From Aselliscus stoliczkanus (taxonomy: Eukaryota; Chordata; Mammalia; Chiroptera; Hipposideridae), in assembly GCA_033961575.1 (NCBI GenBank), contig CM066730.1:114534523-114598522 (forward strand): 64,000 nucleotides of DNA. Reading direction: 5' to 3'. Position numbers and translations under genes: made by a program. Numbering within the stretch: position 1 is the first letter of the stretch; each line of letters begins with the position of its first letter. Of the stretch, positions 46,456-58,129 are shown piece after piece. The notes under the pieces are model-generated. The model saw only the letters and a list, made by a program, of their open reading frames with translations. It made no database searches and had not been told where the DNA came from.

Positions 46456-46860
46456 CAAGGGTGGAGCCTGGGCAGGGGCAAAATGTACTCAGCCAAACCA
46501 CTGCTGTTTGGGCGCCATCAAGGATGACATCACATTGTCATGAGCAAAGGCTTTGACAGTGACAAAATCCAGGTGCTACAGGAGATGAAAGGCCACATGC
46601 CATTCTCCACTGGAGAGCAACCTTCAGTACAAAAGCAGTACGGAACAAAAAAAGGCGGAGGGAAACGGGGAACAGGAGCGTCAATGACAATTAGAGATTT
46701 CCTGACAGGACCTGTGCTAAACGAGTTATAGAGGCAATTACCCTAAAAATTTTGAAGCAGCCATTTGCTCAGTAACCCAGCCTGACCTGACACCCAAGCC
46801 AAGATTGCCAAAGCTGGAAATTTATGGTGTTGGAATGCCAGTTTAGCATAAATTACCTCA
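46456..46860. other. Unassigned sequence
   Basis: The 63-codon frame at 46540-46731 (+) is Lys/Gly-rich with no domain I recognise. It could be an old processed pseudogene fragment, but I cannot support this. Confidence 0.35.
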
Positions 46861-46869
46861 GGGAACAGA

Positions 46870-48270
46870 TTTAAACCACTTGCATTTTTTTAAAAATTAT
46901 GCAACAGCAACAACAACAACAAAATGAGTTTATGCAAACACAGAACCAATTGCAGAATGGGGGCCTCTAAGTCTTTATCTCCAAAGACGCGGCATTCCTT
47001 TTCGCCTGTTCGTTTTCTCTCGTTGGATGAAGATTCACAGCGTTAATACATAATAACTGTATCTCACTCCATTATGGGTAGTTCAAGGCTGCTCTGCATA
47101 AACGATATGCATGGCTTTGTGTCTTCATCTTTAAAACCACCAAATATCTTGGTTGCAGACATATGTTAGGTTTAATGCATCCCCTGCCATAAAAGTGTTG
47201 CTTAAGACTAATGAACAAACGAATGTTTGTTTAAACCTCTTTGTGAAAATCAAACAAGCTTTCAACAGCTATTCATATATTTATTGTTAGATGTGAATCA
47301 TCACTTAGGTGCTTTGACCTGAACTATTACCAGCTAATGCTTGTAGTTTCATGGCACTAATTCACTTGCTGTGGTTTTTGTTTGGGTTTTTGTTTGCCCC
47401 CCTTCTTTGTGCTTTCTGTCAGTGCCATCTCCAGAAAGGCTCTGGATGAAAAGTCCCATATTGTTACTGGCAGAACGAACAACACTTGAACACTTGAGCC
47501 TCGCATAGCCATGGTGTTGGCTTCAGAAGGGCCACGGCCTTCAGGGGCTGTCCAGCCAGTGCCGTATTTCACCCAATACCTGCCTGCCTTGAATTGTACA
47601 CAGAGACCCTTCCAGGCAAATAAGCACAAGCAGGGCACAGGCCCTGCCTCTACCCCCGCCCTTCCTCACAAAGTAGCTGTTTTTTCAGAGTCAGCAGCAC
47701 CTGAAAAGCTCCCACAAGATTTACCCATTGTATTAAATAACAGGTTTTAGAAGCTAGGAACTGTTATTCTAGTGTTGCTGGGTGTCATTAAGGTTGCACG
47801 TCTATGCTTGTTTAATTTTTCTTCTGCCATTAAGCAAACTAAATGCTCAGAGATTTTTTTTCTGTCTCAGTGGGGTCCACCCAGAATAGAAAAGAGAGTA
47901 AGTGTTCCAGGGTTGTGTAACTGGGTTTTTTTGTTGCTTTCATTATGAGGAAGGAATTAAAACTCCCTCCTAGTCAGTACTTAAAATATCAAAGTCATTG
48001 TTTAATGCCTTTGAGTCACTGTACAACTAATTCAATTGCACAGTGTAGCGCCGTTTCACGGTGTGTGAAACACAGATAGTACATAGAAGTGATTGCAAAG
48101 TTGAATAAACACCAAATTAGTTTTAAAAGTCTGCAACTTCCTGGTGGAGGCTTTCAAACTGAATGCACTATTGTCTGACAAAGTCGATATTCGCCAAAAG
48201 GTTTCATTACCTTCTACTTGCATTAACATGAGGGGGTGTCCCCTGACACTGTGGTACCTGGAGGAGATGG
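46870..48270. other. Repeat-poor block; candidate conserved regulatory sequence
   Basis: No interspersed repeat is recognised across about 1.4 kb. It has many developmental-factor-like cores, for example 'gatatgcatggc' near 47104, 'ctaatgaacaaacgaatg' near 47210, 'tatttattgttag' near 47278 and 'caactaattcaattgcac' near 48025. Its CpG-containing words (such as 'agcgccgtttcacgg' near 48047) stand out in the surrounding CpG-poor DNA. Frames at 47357-47638 (-) and 47511-47750 (+) have no domain. The call rests on composition only. Confidence 0.35.
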
Positions 48271-48454
48271 CTATCTTTTAGGTGGTATGCTTGCTAACAG
48301 CTCAACATAACCTGACTGCCTGTCACTCAGGGAGACATCACAACGTGGTCTGGAGTGGGCAAATAAGGAACAGCAGGATAGATGAGTGAAAGGCTGTGGC
48401 CAAATGAGAGACCCCAGGACAATTTTTAAAAGCAGTTTGATGTAAATAAGTGCT

Positions 48455-48565
48455 ATGATTGAAGAGTTAGAAAACCAGAGTTAAAAGCCCCAGCTCTGCT
48501 GCTTCCTGGCCATGAGACTGTGATGGAGCCATTTCCCATTTCCAAGCCTCAGTCTTTGTATCTGA
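48455..48565 (+). mobile_element. MIR, sense
   Basis: 'ctctgctgcttcctggccat' and 'ttccaagcctcagtctttgt' are in MIR order. Confidence 0.6.
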
Positions 48566-48589
48566 GCCCATAGTCAATAACAAGAATTA

Positions 48590-48900
48590 TTAACTAACTA
48601 CTATGTATGTTCCAGGCACTGGTCTAAGTGCTGAAGTGCTAGGGACACAATATCAAACAAAAGAAGTAAGCCCATGTCCACAGTGATATTCATTATAAAT
48701 TATCATAGAAATCAAAGAAAACCCAACGTGTGCCAAACATGGCACTAAGGAAAAGAAATATAACTGCACACAACCACAGTCCTCATCTTCACTAACTCAC
48801 TCAGCAAATATTTTTGATGACCTAATAAGCACCAGGCACTGGGAATATAACATAAAAAAATTAAACCTCTTGCTTCATAATGCTTTCATTCTGATCAGGA
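48590..48900 (-). mobile_element. L2/MIR-type fragments, antisense
   Basis: 'tatgttccaggcactggtct' near 48607 and 'cactcagcaaatatttttga' with 'agcaccaggcactgggaata' near 48800 are L2/MIR tails in reverse orientation. Confidence 0.55.
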
Positions 48901-48924
48901 AAGAGGAACAATAGCCAATAAATG

Positions 48925-49245
48925 GCTCACCTTCTTCAAGTCTTCGCTCAAATACCCCTTCTCGACAAGGCTACATGACCACCCTGTTTAAAACTTCAAC
49001 CACCACCCAGCATCCATTCCCCTTTATCCTGTTGTGATGGTTAATTTTATGTGTTATCTTGACTGAGCCATGAGTGGCCAGATAGGTTTTCAAACATTAT
49101 TCTGGGCATGAGGATGTTTTAGGATGAGATGATTGATTTCTTCCAGTAGAATGTAAGTTTCACAAGGAGCTTGTTCGTTGATACAAGGCTGGCACCTAGG
49201 AGGCACTCAGTAAATAGTGGTTGAGAGAATAAACAAATATAAAAA
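48925..49245 (+). mobile_element. L2 3' end, sense, split by an LTR fragment
   Basis: The left part (48925-49033) reads 'ttcaagtcttcgctcaaata' and 'gacaaggctacatgaccacc'. The right part (49149-49245) reads 'agaatgtaagtttcacaagg' and 'ggcactcagtaaatagtggt'. The two halves are consecutive in L2. Confidence 0.65.
49034..49148 (-). mobile_element. LTR-like fragment nested in L2
   Basis: 'tgatggttaattttatgtgt' with 'atcttgactgagccatgagt' is the reverse complement of the end of the LTR-like family seen at 33345-33882. It is only about 115 bp long. Confidence 0.6.
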
Positions 49246-49769
49246 GTCAAGTGGAGATAAGTACAATGAAGAAAAATTAAACTGAATAAAGCTGATAGAC
49301 GGAACCAATGGCAGTTGTTTTTATAGAAGGTCCTGGTGAGACAATGGGATTTTTTCTAGGATGACCATACTATTATTTATCTTTTAAACTGGGACTTTTT
49401 TATTATCTCCTTCTTTAAATTAAACTTTTCACTTTGAAATCCTTGTAGATTCACCTGGAGTTATAAGAAATAACACAGAGAGATCCCGTGTACCCTCTAC
49501 TAACAGCTTACGAAACCCTAGTATGATATCACAACCCATCTATGGACATCCACGGAATCCATTAATCTTACTCAGATTTTCCCAGTTTTACTTCCCTCAT
49601 GCAGTCAACCACTATTTAGTTCTTCACGTCAATAGTTTCTCCAAACTGGATATTTTGGAGAGCAAATGGAGACCTATTAATAATTATGGCAGGACAACTG
49701 GCAAATGAAAACTGTCCCTAACAAAACATGACAGATGATCATCTATTTATTATAGAACAAGAACAATAA

Positions 49770-50030
49770 TAATAACCATTGCCAATAGTCATGGAATGCT
49801 TACAGCATGCCAGGCACTATATTGAGCCCTGACCTCATTATCACTTTGAAAACTCAGAACGACCGTATGAGGCCAATATTGCTATTGTTTACGTTTTACA
49901 GATGAGGAAAGTGAGGCAGGCATTATGACACCTTCCCAGGGTCACAGGGAGTACAGCTTTTACAACCAGGAATCATAATGAGGCCTGTCTGGTTCCAGAA
50001 TGTGCCTTTTTAACTCCTGCATATTAGACA
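49770..50030 (-). mobile_element. MIR, antisense
   Basis: 'acagcatgccaggcactata', 'cgtatgaggccaatattgct', 'gttttacagatgaggaaagt' and 'ccagggtcacagggagtaca' give almost the full MIR in reverse order. Confidence 0.8.
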
Positions 50031-50089
50031 AATAATTACAACCACTAAGTTGTTAAATAATTACAAGTGAGCAAAGTATTTTGAAGGAG

Positions 50090-50190
50090 AAATAGAAAGT
50101 GCTACTGAAGCATAAAATGAGAATTGGAAAAATACCTACCTCACATAGAATTATTGTAAGGATTAGAAAATGTTAGCTGGAGTGCCTGTA
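50090..50190 (+). mobile_element. Short MIR-like fragment
   Basis: 'aaaatacctacctcacatag' followed by 'attattgtaaggattagaaa' matches the MIR 3' half. Confidence 0.5.
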
Positions 50191-50762
50191 TACTAAAAAG
50201 AACCTTTAAAAATGTTTAGTATTGTCAACCTGTATGCCAAAAGAAATGGCCTGAAGTGGACATTCATCATCTTGCATTTCCAGCATTTTAAGAGCAATCT
50301 CCTTAAAAGTACAGTAACTTCCCATACATTCTGAGATCCTGACATAGTACATTGGATTTTAAACTTTAAAAACTCCACCATTTCCAATTGGAACCCAAAG
50401 GAGGAGTCTCACTCAGGCTGATACTGTAAGTTGTGTAGCAGAGCTCACCCCACGGAGGAAATTGTCTCTGAATCCCCCACATGGTGGAGCATCCATCACT
50501 AAGGAACTGAGTCTTTCAGATTTAGAATCAAGTAGGGTGTCCTGGAAGGAAAAAAAAAAAGGAACAGAGCAGGGGGAAAGGGCGGGGGGTTGGTTTCTAC
50601 TAGGCAGAGTGAAACAGCTTCAGGAGCAATCATATCAAATTTCATCTCATGGTTTCTCAGAGGGAGGAGTATTAAGGATACCTTAGCACATTCTTAAAAA
50701 TAAATATTACTTGTAAGAGAATCCTTGGTAATCTTAACGTGGCAATGAGAAAACACAATCAA
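50191..50762. other. Unassigned sequence
   Basis: No recognised element; A-run at 50549-50560 and a G-rich patch near 50572-50590. Confidence 0.4.
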
Positions 50763-50778
50763 GAGTACAGCACGTGGG

Positions 50779-50888
50779 GGCCGGCCGAGTGGTGCGGTGG
50801 TTAAGCGCTGGCCTGGGAAGCCAGCGGCCCCGGTTCGGTCCCACATGTGAGGGCCAGTGATACTGCCCTCAAAAAAAAAAAAAAAAAA
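50779..50888 (+). mobile_element. Short tRNA-derived SINE, young insertion
   Basis: A complete 92-bp body ('ggccggccgagtggtgcggt' ... B-box 'ggttcggtccc' ... 'gatactgccctc') plus a pure A18 tail. Perfect 16-bp target duplications 'gagtacagcacgtggg' lie at 50763-50778 and 50889-50904. Purity of tail and duplications marks it as among the youngest insertions in the window. Confidence 0.95.
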
Positions 50889-50904
50889 GAGTACAGCACG
50901 TGGG

Positions 50905-51150
50905 CTAAGAATACTGTAGACAGAAGATAGAGCTGTCCTCAGACTTTCCAGTTCTAAACCTCTGGATTTACTGAGATCTGATCCTGTGCCCACTGAAGGA
51001 AAGTCAGAATGATGGGATGCTATAGAAGGAGATCATTGGCCCATACAAGTCGGCTGGTGTAAGGTAGGGTAGGGGTCGGTGGGCGTAGTGAGGGAAGAGA
51101 CAAAGAGCAGTTTCAGGGCCCTAAGATTCAGCTTTGAAATGAACATTGGA
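50905..51150. other. Unassigned sequence
   Basis: Nothing recognised. Confidence 0.4.
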
Positions 51151-51154
51151 TTGG

Positions 51155-51325
51155 AGCCAAAAGACTGAGTCTGAGTCTAAGCTCTACTAATATAGTGGGT
51201 GTTCCCAAACAAAGCTCCCAAACCCCAGTTTCCTCATCTATAAAATGATAAAAGTACTTACTGGACAAAGTTGTATGGAAATTGAGACAAAGTGTGCTCT
51301 GTATATACTCTAAAATTGTATATAA
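51155..51325 (+). mobile_element. MIR-like, sense
   Basis: 'accccagtttcctcatctat' and 'aaaatgataaaagtacttac' match the MIR core, with diverged flanks. Confidence 0.6.
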
Positions 51326-51654
51326 ATAAAGGCATTCCTTGTATTTGAGAAGAACATACTGAAAAAGAAAGGCAGGAGAGAAGACAGAAGGATGAAGGAG
51401 CCCCTGAAGGAATTACCAATGGAAGGGCTTACACAAGAGCTTCAGGCCAAGGTCAGGTCTTTAGGGCTTTTTTGGAGCAGCAAGCACTCTGCTGGGGAAA
51501 TTGCACCTTGAGAAATCTCTGTGTCTCATGGTTTTCTAACCAGCTGGATTGTGATCCTGTCTTATTACCCCATTCCTAGGCTGGAACGCATTTTTTTTTT
51601 CACGCTACTTTGACTCCAGAAGATGGTAGGCAGTGGACAAAAGGTGGGTCATTC
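51326..51654. other. Unassigned sequence
   Basis: Nothing recognised except a short T-run near 51590. Confidence 0.4.
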
Positions 51655-51960
51655 TCATTCTACCCAGATCTCTGTTTAAATATCACCTTCTCAGATAGGC
51701 CTTGATTCATTTTAAATAGATCACACTATCTAAAATAGGAACCTTGCACACAGTCTAACTCTTACCCTGCCTTGTCTCCAAGTTCTTATCACTCTCTGAC
51801 ATGATTTTGCAGGTTGATTTGTTTGTTTACTGCACGTTCCTTCACTAGAATGCCCATGGGGGCAGAAAGACCTCATCTATTATGATCACCAGTACCTGGT
51901 GTGGTGCATACTAGGTGCTCAATAAATAGTTTTTTAATAAAAATGAATGAATGAATTCCG
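51655..51960 (+). mobile_element. L2 3' end, sense
   Basis: 'tttaaatatcaccttctcag', 'tagaatgcccatgggggcag' and 'tactaggtgctcaataaata' with a terminal GAAT repeat match the L2 end. Confidence 0.75.
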
Positions 51961-52425
51961 TTCTGGTCTTTATTCTATTGGCATTCTCCCATCTTAACTG
52001 ACTTGGGCAGCACTGAAGTTTTTGCTGCTTTGCACATATTGTTTAGTTTATAGATTTTTTCTTCATTTGAATCTTTTTCTTACTTAGTATGGGTTCCCGC
52101 AAAAGTAGAGCCTGAGTCAAGGGCTTTGGTGTCAGTAGTTTATTTATAAGGTCAGCACAGGAGTGGAGGGAAAAGGTAGACTGAGGCCAGGAATGAGGAA
52201 AAGCCAACAAAAGCGTGCCTTACCCAGGCCGCTGATATGGGCAATGAGCACTCAATTCTGCCTGGATTTCCTGAGAGATAAACAGAGTATGTTCTAAAAT
52301 ATGGAGGATGAAACATTAATCCACACAAACTGAAGAGTACAAAAAAAAAAATGTAGTACTTTCCCTTGAGAAATCTTTGAGTGAAAATGAAAACAAAAAA
52401 TGCTTATGACCTATTTATTGTACCA
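51961..52425. other. Unassigned sequence
   Basis: No recognised repeat or gene. Confidence 0.4.
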
Positions 52426-52429
52426 AAGG

Positions 52430-52715
52430 GAATTAAATTTTATTGAGTGCCAAACATGAGCTAGGCATTGCACTAGGAGATTGATGTAAATTATCTTATT
52501 TCATGACAACAACCGGAACTGCTGTGTGTTGGCTTCTACCATTTAACTAGGTTCTTCACATACACTCTCTTGCCAATTCTCGCAACAATTAAATAAGGGG
52601 TTTTTATTTCCATTTAAGAGAAGAAAAAAGTGAGATGTAGAGAAAAAAAAAATTTGCCTTCGGTCATACCACAAATAAATGTCAGGTCTTTCTGACTCCA
52701 TAGCTTGTCCTGTGG
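52430..52715 (-). mobile_element. MIR-like fragments, antisense
   Basis: 'tgagctaggcattgcactag' and 'attatcttatttcatgacaa' (first piece), and 'ttcggtcataccacaaataa' after 'tccatttaagagaagaaaaa' (second piece), are in reverse MIR order. Confidence 0.5.
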
Positions 52716-54370
52716 AGAAACAACAATAGAGAAAATGCAGAGTGACACATGTGTGAGAGAAGATATGACACAGACATGAAAAACTGTAAGGATTCTGAGA
52801 CAAGAAAGACCATTGTGGGCAAGACTTCATTTTAACCAGATTTCATTAAGAAGGTGGACCTTGGTTAAGTTTTTAAAAAGGTATTAGAGGACAGGAGAAA
52901 AGTAAAGAGGAGAAAATAGATGACTAGGCCAGGAAGACAGCTGCAGAGAAAGGCAGAAGGGGTAAGTGGCTTTATGGAGAGAGGTGAATCCTTTCATGGA
53001 GTCATCAAAGAGCTCACCCATGTTATCTTTCAGAAGTAGCATGTCATGAAATTATAGAACATGAAAGATAAGGATTCAGAACATGATCTAGGTCAAATAG
53101 AAAGGAAGAAAAAAACTAAAACAAAGAGCAAAATCCAGATTGTAGTGATGATTCTGAGACCTTTAAACATTAGAAACTCTAAATTTTTCAGTGCATTTGA
53201 AAAGACATATATCCCATTTATGCAACCTGACAACAGTGGAATGCTAATAACATTTAATTTCCTTGACTTCTAACCTTCTTAACCTGCTGTGCTGCTGGAA
53301 TGGCAGTGTAAATCAAAATATGCTGAATTGTGTGGAGAACACGTGTACTGAGTCATTCCAAACTGCCTAGCAATTTTTAAAAACACCATTCACAATAGTG
53401 TTTATGCTGTCTTTATTTTTCATGCATCTTTCTTGTCACTCATGTTGCAACTGGTTAGTACAGACATCAAACACAACACACAATAGAGAAGAAAGTAGGA
53501 AGGAAACTCAAAAAATGATGAAGATGCCAAAATATTGCTGACATCCCTCCCCATCCCAACTGTTCTAAATGTTCTTCCATTTTTCAATAATAAAAAAAAA
53601 AATTGGAATATTGCCTTGGGTCTAGTAAATCATTAGTAAATTAAGAACCTGTTTTTAATAACATTTAACTTGTAAATAATGCATTAATTGACTAGCCTGA
53701 ATGTTAGTTTGAGCATTCGCGACTCTGCTACTAAATTTGTAATGAAAGAAATGTGCTGTAACAGTAGGCTATATGGTGACTATAACAGATTAAATATGAC
53801 AGTTGATATTTGTGAAAATGGGGTTATAATTAGAGGACACCTGCAGCTGTTTTCCAACCAAAACAACAGAAATTAAACATGCATAAAGTGTGTGCATGTG
53901 TATCACATTTTCTGTTGGCACATTTCTTTTGTTTTCCTGGATTCTTGTGTTAGGTTTGTTCTCTATCTTTTTGTCAGGTCATATGTCAAAGCAAGCAACA
54001 AGTGACTGTTTATGGATACACTTTATTGGACCTCTAAGTGATACATCCTGGAGAAGAAAGAAAAAGAACATAACTCTTTTTTCCTAAGAGTTAGGAGTTA
54101 CTAAAAAAACATGACTGATGACCCAGAATATTTATAATGCTCAGAATTAGAGGAAGTCATGTAAGGAGGAACCAGCAGCTTCCTCTGTCTTACCTGCCTT
54201 GCCTCCAACTACCCAGTAGTATTTCTTAGATAAAAACATGAAGAATGTGGCACCTTGCAAGTTGCACATTATTAAAAATGTATACGGCAGTGGGCAGGGT
54301 AGAGAAGTTGTTATACGTGGGGATTCAATTGATTGATGGCAATGAGTCATAATTAACAACCTGCTGGAAT
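52716..54370. other. Unassigned, repeat-poor; possible regulatory block near 53640-53890
   Basis: No repeats recognised. 53640-53890 contains homeodomain-like cores ('cattaattgactag', 'ggttataattagagg') and an E-box-like 'cacctgcagctg'. No coding domain in frames at 53061-54359. Confidence 0.3.
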
Positions 54371-54374
54371 TTCA

Positions 54375-54485
54375 TTAATTCATTCTTTCATTCATTCAAC
54401 AAGCATATACAAGTACCTTTCAGTGCTGATGTCAAGCTAGGCCCTGGGACACACAGCTGACTCTGTCCAGACCACGAAAGTCAGG
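54375..54485 (-). mobile_element. L2 3' end, antisense
   Basis: 'cattctttcattcattcaac' then 'gctaggccctgggacacaca' matches the reverse-complement L2 tail. Confidence 0.55.
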
Positions 54486-56910
54486 GGAAGAGATAAAATA
54501 TTAAAAAGCAAATCTTGGTCCATCCTGTCAAATGCAGTGGGGAAGTAAAGCAAGATAAAGACAGAAAATCTTCCATTGAATTTGTCCATCAAAGGTCATT
54601 AGTGACCTTGGCAAACAGTTTCAGTGGAGTGTCAGGGACAGAAACCAGATTACAGCATGTTACACAATAAATAAGAGGGAGAATGTGGACAGAGTGAGTT
54701 TAGACTGCTTTTTTCAGAAGTCTGACCATGAAAGCCAAGGACAGGAAGAAGGTGGGGAGAAAGAGAGAGAGAGAGAAAACATATACTAAATAAAGAACCG
54801 ATCTTCTAAAGACCTGAGTAAGTTGTACATGCCAAGTTGTGGTCATGGCCACTGCACACAGAGACTCTTGCTTTTGGCACATTAACATGTATATGGGCAT
54901 CTCAGTTCTCCCTTTCTTTTTCCTATCAGACATTGAAATTCTCTGCCAAATTAAAATTCTCATTTAATATGCTAATTAGCATTCATTTTACAAAGGGTCT
55001 TATTAAAGTTTGGATACACATTCAACTCCATTACATATTATCAATGAGTTGCCATTAACTTGGTCAATAATCAGCATTTTGCTGCATGAGAATTTTCACA
55101 ATTTACTATCTCATTCTAATTGGGTTAGACTGAACCATATTAAATTGCTGCCTTTATAGGGAAAAAAAAAAACATGTGAATATCGGAAATTTCAAACGGT
55201 TGAACCTAATAACAGACAGAACTACAGAGATCATAGTATCTCAATATCATTTTGAATGAGACTTAAGATGGGAAGAAACAAGAAGGCTGGAACAAAGGGT
55301 ACTACGTGAGAAAAAAAAATAGTGATCTCTTTGTCTGGGTTAGGTATGTGTTCCCAAAGGAAACAATTTTTAAGCATATAGCTTGATAGTAATAATAACA
55401 CTTTTAAGACATATGGATGGCTCAGGGGATCAACTGGGATTTAGGGAGTGGGTTTCTTACCCACAATCTGTCCAATTTAATCAGACTAACTTGCAGTTTT
55501 ACACAGACAAAGATCTTACAGACCTGAGACCAACAGACCAAAGAAAAATGCTCTTACAATTGGGTGTCTGAGTAACTCTTGGCAAATCTTTTATCCTCAT
55601 TGCAATGTGATTGCTCCGTCTTTAAGAGGAAGGCATGGGTTACCTGCCCAATCCAATGGGAGAAGTCTGGAATGCTAAATCAGAGTTAAGACAGTTCTGG
55701 TGCGGTCAGCAAGGGAAAGTAATTTTTTACAAACTGCCTGCACTAAAAATAAACCTAAGAGATTCTCAGGGGACAGCTCCTCAGTCTCCTTCATGGACAT
55801 TAAATTCACTGTGGTGGGCGGTTGAGATGGACTAGGGGGAAAAAAAGAAAAAAAAAACAGTCTAAAATCTAAAGAAAGAAAAACACCCTAATGAGGGCAC
55901 CAGTGGTTAGTTGATGGCAGCTGAGTTACCACTGGGACTGCACTACCTGGGTGTTTTCTCCAGAGCTGGGTCATTGGACAATGCTATGAGGAGAAATTCC
56001 CACAGCAGTGCACAATTTGGGCCCTGGCTAAGTTCTTCGAATTTCCTTTGCCAGCTGTCAGAATCACATATTTGTAAACAAAATGGAAAAGACTCACTAA
56101 AGTGAAACGAAAGAATGAACAGCAGCAGACCCTGGCTCCTCTGGTGTTAACAGAGAAACATGAAATGTTTAAACCAACATGCCACGCATCCATGTTAGCC
56201 TTGATACTTCCTCATGGTTGGTCCTAAGTTTCTCATCCCTATGAAGCCATGGCTAGGTAGTCGCTCAGAAGAACCCAGTGTTTTGTGCAGGGCACCATAT
56301 TTGGCACAGGAGTCTGAGTCATAGGCCTCGGGTCCATGATGTCTTGGAGAGATATCCCGGCTCTTTATCAAACTATAAAATTCCTCTTTCTAAACAAAGA
56401 ATACATATGGAATTCTCTACCATACCTGGATTTTTATTTTGCTGAGTTGCAGGCAGAGCTTTTTGCTCTATTATATTATATTTATGCTATTATAAAATTG
56501 GTCATGGAACTTGAGGCGGTCTCAAAAGACAGGTCTGGATGGGGCTCTCTCTTTCAGCTTATAAGATGTATTTTGTAAAATTTGCCATAGGTGCTTTTGA
56601 TATTGAAATACCTATAATGTATGTGATGAAATACCTGACCTGCCTCCCTGAAGGTAAGATATTTCCTAAATTCTAAAGCTACATAATCTAACTCACAGGG
56701 CCAGACATAAAATTGCACCCAGAAATTCATACCAAGTATCTAGTTATCCTGAGATTACTCTTGGGGGCTAAATGTCAATTGTCTTTGGAAAGAAGTAATT
56801 TGACCCATTGTGTTACTTGAGGAGGATTTCTCTTGCTACACATGGAAAACGTTGTGGCTAATTATGATTGTTCCAAATTATTTGTTTCTCAATAAAAAGA
56901 ATTTTATACT
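54486..56910. other. Unassigned; AT-rich candidate regulatory stretch at 54950-55210
   Basis: No gene or repeat recognised. 54950-55210 is dense in ATTA/TAAT cores ('tttaatatgctaattagcat', 'tctaattgggttagac'), which can mark conserved enhancers but also occur in any AT-rich DNA. Confidence 0.3.
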
Positions 56911-56914
56911 TCCC

Positions 56915-57240
56915 ATCCCATTGACATCATACTTGGCATATGACTTGCTTTGACCAATGAAACATGAGCAAAAGTGACAATTACCACCTCCATGCAGGAA
57001 GTTTGAAAGTCATCATGTATTTCTACCATTGCTCTCTCCTGTGCCAGGAGAATAGCATGATCTAAATATGGACTCCTCCTTCTGCTTTAATTCTGAAATG
57101 AAGATACGTGGGACAGAACAGCAACTGATCTACAGCCAACATGTAACAAGAAAGAGAAACAAATTGTAAGCCTCTGAGAACTGGGGATTATTTGTTACCA
57201 GCGAATAAGAGAAAAAGCTGACCAATACAAAAGTAAAACA
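56915..57240 (+). mobile_element. MaLR-type LTR-like fragment
   Basis: 'gacttgctttgaccaatgaa' and 'catgagcaaaagtgacaatt' are a shared LTR motif, and the end 'ggggattatttgttaccagc' is the LTR terminus. The middle is diverged. Confidence 0.5.
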
Positions 57241-57957
57241 AAGCCATCAGGTACAAGTGGCTCTGCTCCCTGAAATCCATGCCTGACCAATCCAACTGTA
57301 TCTCAGCACAAAGAAGAAAGGAAGGAAGGAGGTCAAAGGGGAGAGGAATGAGCAAGGGAGTTAGGAAGTCCTAGGAAAATACTGGTGGTGTTCTAGAAGT
57401 GGTTATGTTCTGTCAGCTGCATCTTGGGACATTTATTCAATTCTAGGTTTTCTCTCCTCTCCTCTCAGTTAGGTGCTCCAAGGAATATTTTACTGTGAGA
57501 ACACCAATTTGAAAAGGACCAGCACTGTATGACTTCAGGAAACCAAAGGATTCACCTCAGAGGTATCTTTACTACCGTCTAGCAATTATACTGTATTTCC
57601 CTAGTCCAATAACTCATCTACTCCCCTAGACACTTGTTTCATACCTACTCCTCTCTCTTCAAACCTCTAAACACCTTTGTCATCCTCCCTCTGGGCTGAT
57701 GACTTTGCTTCCTCGGATCACTGAGAAAATGATAGCACTCAAGAGAACTTCACTCAGCTGCCACCATATCTGCCCCCCTACCTGCATCTGTGCCCATTTA
57801 CCCATCTTCTTTTCTAGCCATGCTCCTAGTCAAGACCAAGCCCTCCATTTGCCACTAGATCCTAGTACACACACCTACTAAAAAACATTGCTCCAGTAAT
57901 TTTCTCTTTCCTCTCTATTTGATCACTTTCTTCAATGTTCAAACTTGTTATTTTCTT
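57241..57957. other. Unassigned sequence
   Basis: No recognised element; short AAGG repeat near 57322. Confidence 0.4.
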
Positions 57958-57966
57958 ATATATGCA

Positions 57967-58071
57967 TTTTTTTTTTGAGGGCAGTGTCACTGGCCCTCAT
58001 ATGTGGGACCCGAACCGGGGCCGCTAGCTTCCAAAACCAGCGCTTAACCACTGTGCCACTCAGCCGGCCCC
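57967..58071 (-). mobile_element. Short tRNA-derived SINE, minus strand
   Basis: Reverse complement of the short SINE. A T-run (A-tail) at 57967-57976 is followed by 'gagggcagtgtcactggccc', the B-box inverse 'gggacccgaacc' and the head 'cagccggcccc'. Target duplication 'atatatgcattttt' at 57958-57971 and 58072-58085 (the last Ts overlap the tail). Confidence 0.93.
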
Positions 58072-58129
58072 ATATATGCATTTTTAAAAAGCCCTCTTAA
58101 CTACAATTCACTTCTAGCTATTCCCCTTT

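Noticed and set aside
45929..46556. Two open frames on opposite strands encoding the same peptide segment
   Set aside because: The identity follows from the inverted repeat's symmetry; neither frame shows a recognisable domain.
46540..46731. Lys/Gly-rich 63-codon frame, possible processed pseudogene
   Set aside because: I could not match it to any protein I know; no A-tail or duplication marks retrocopy insertion.
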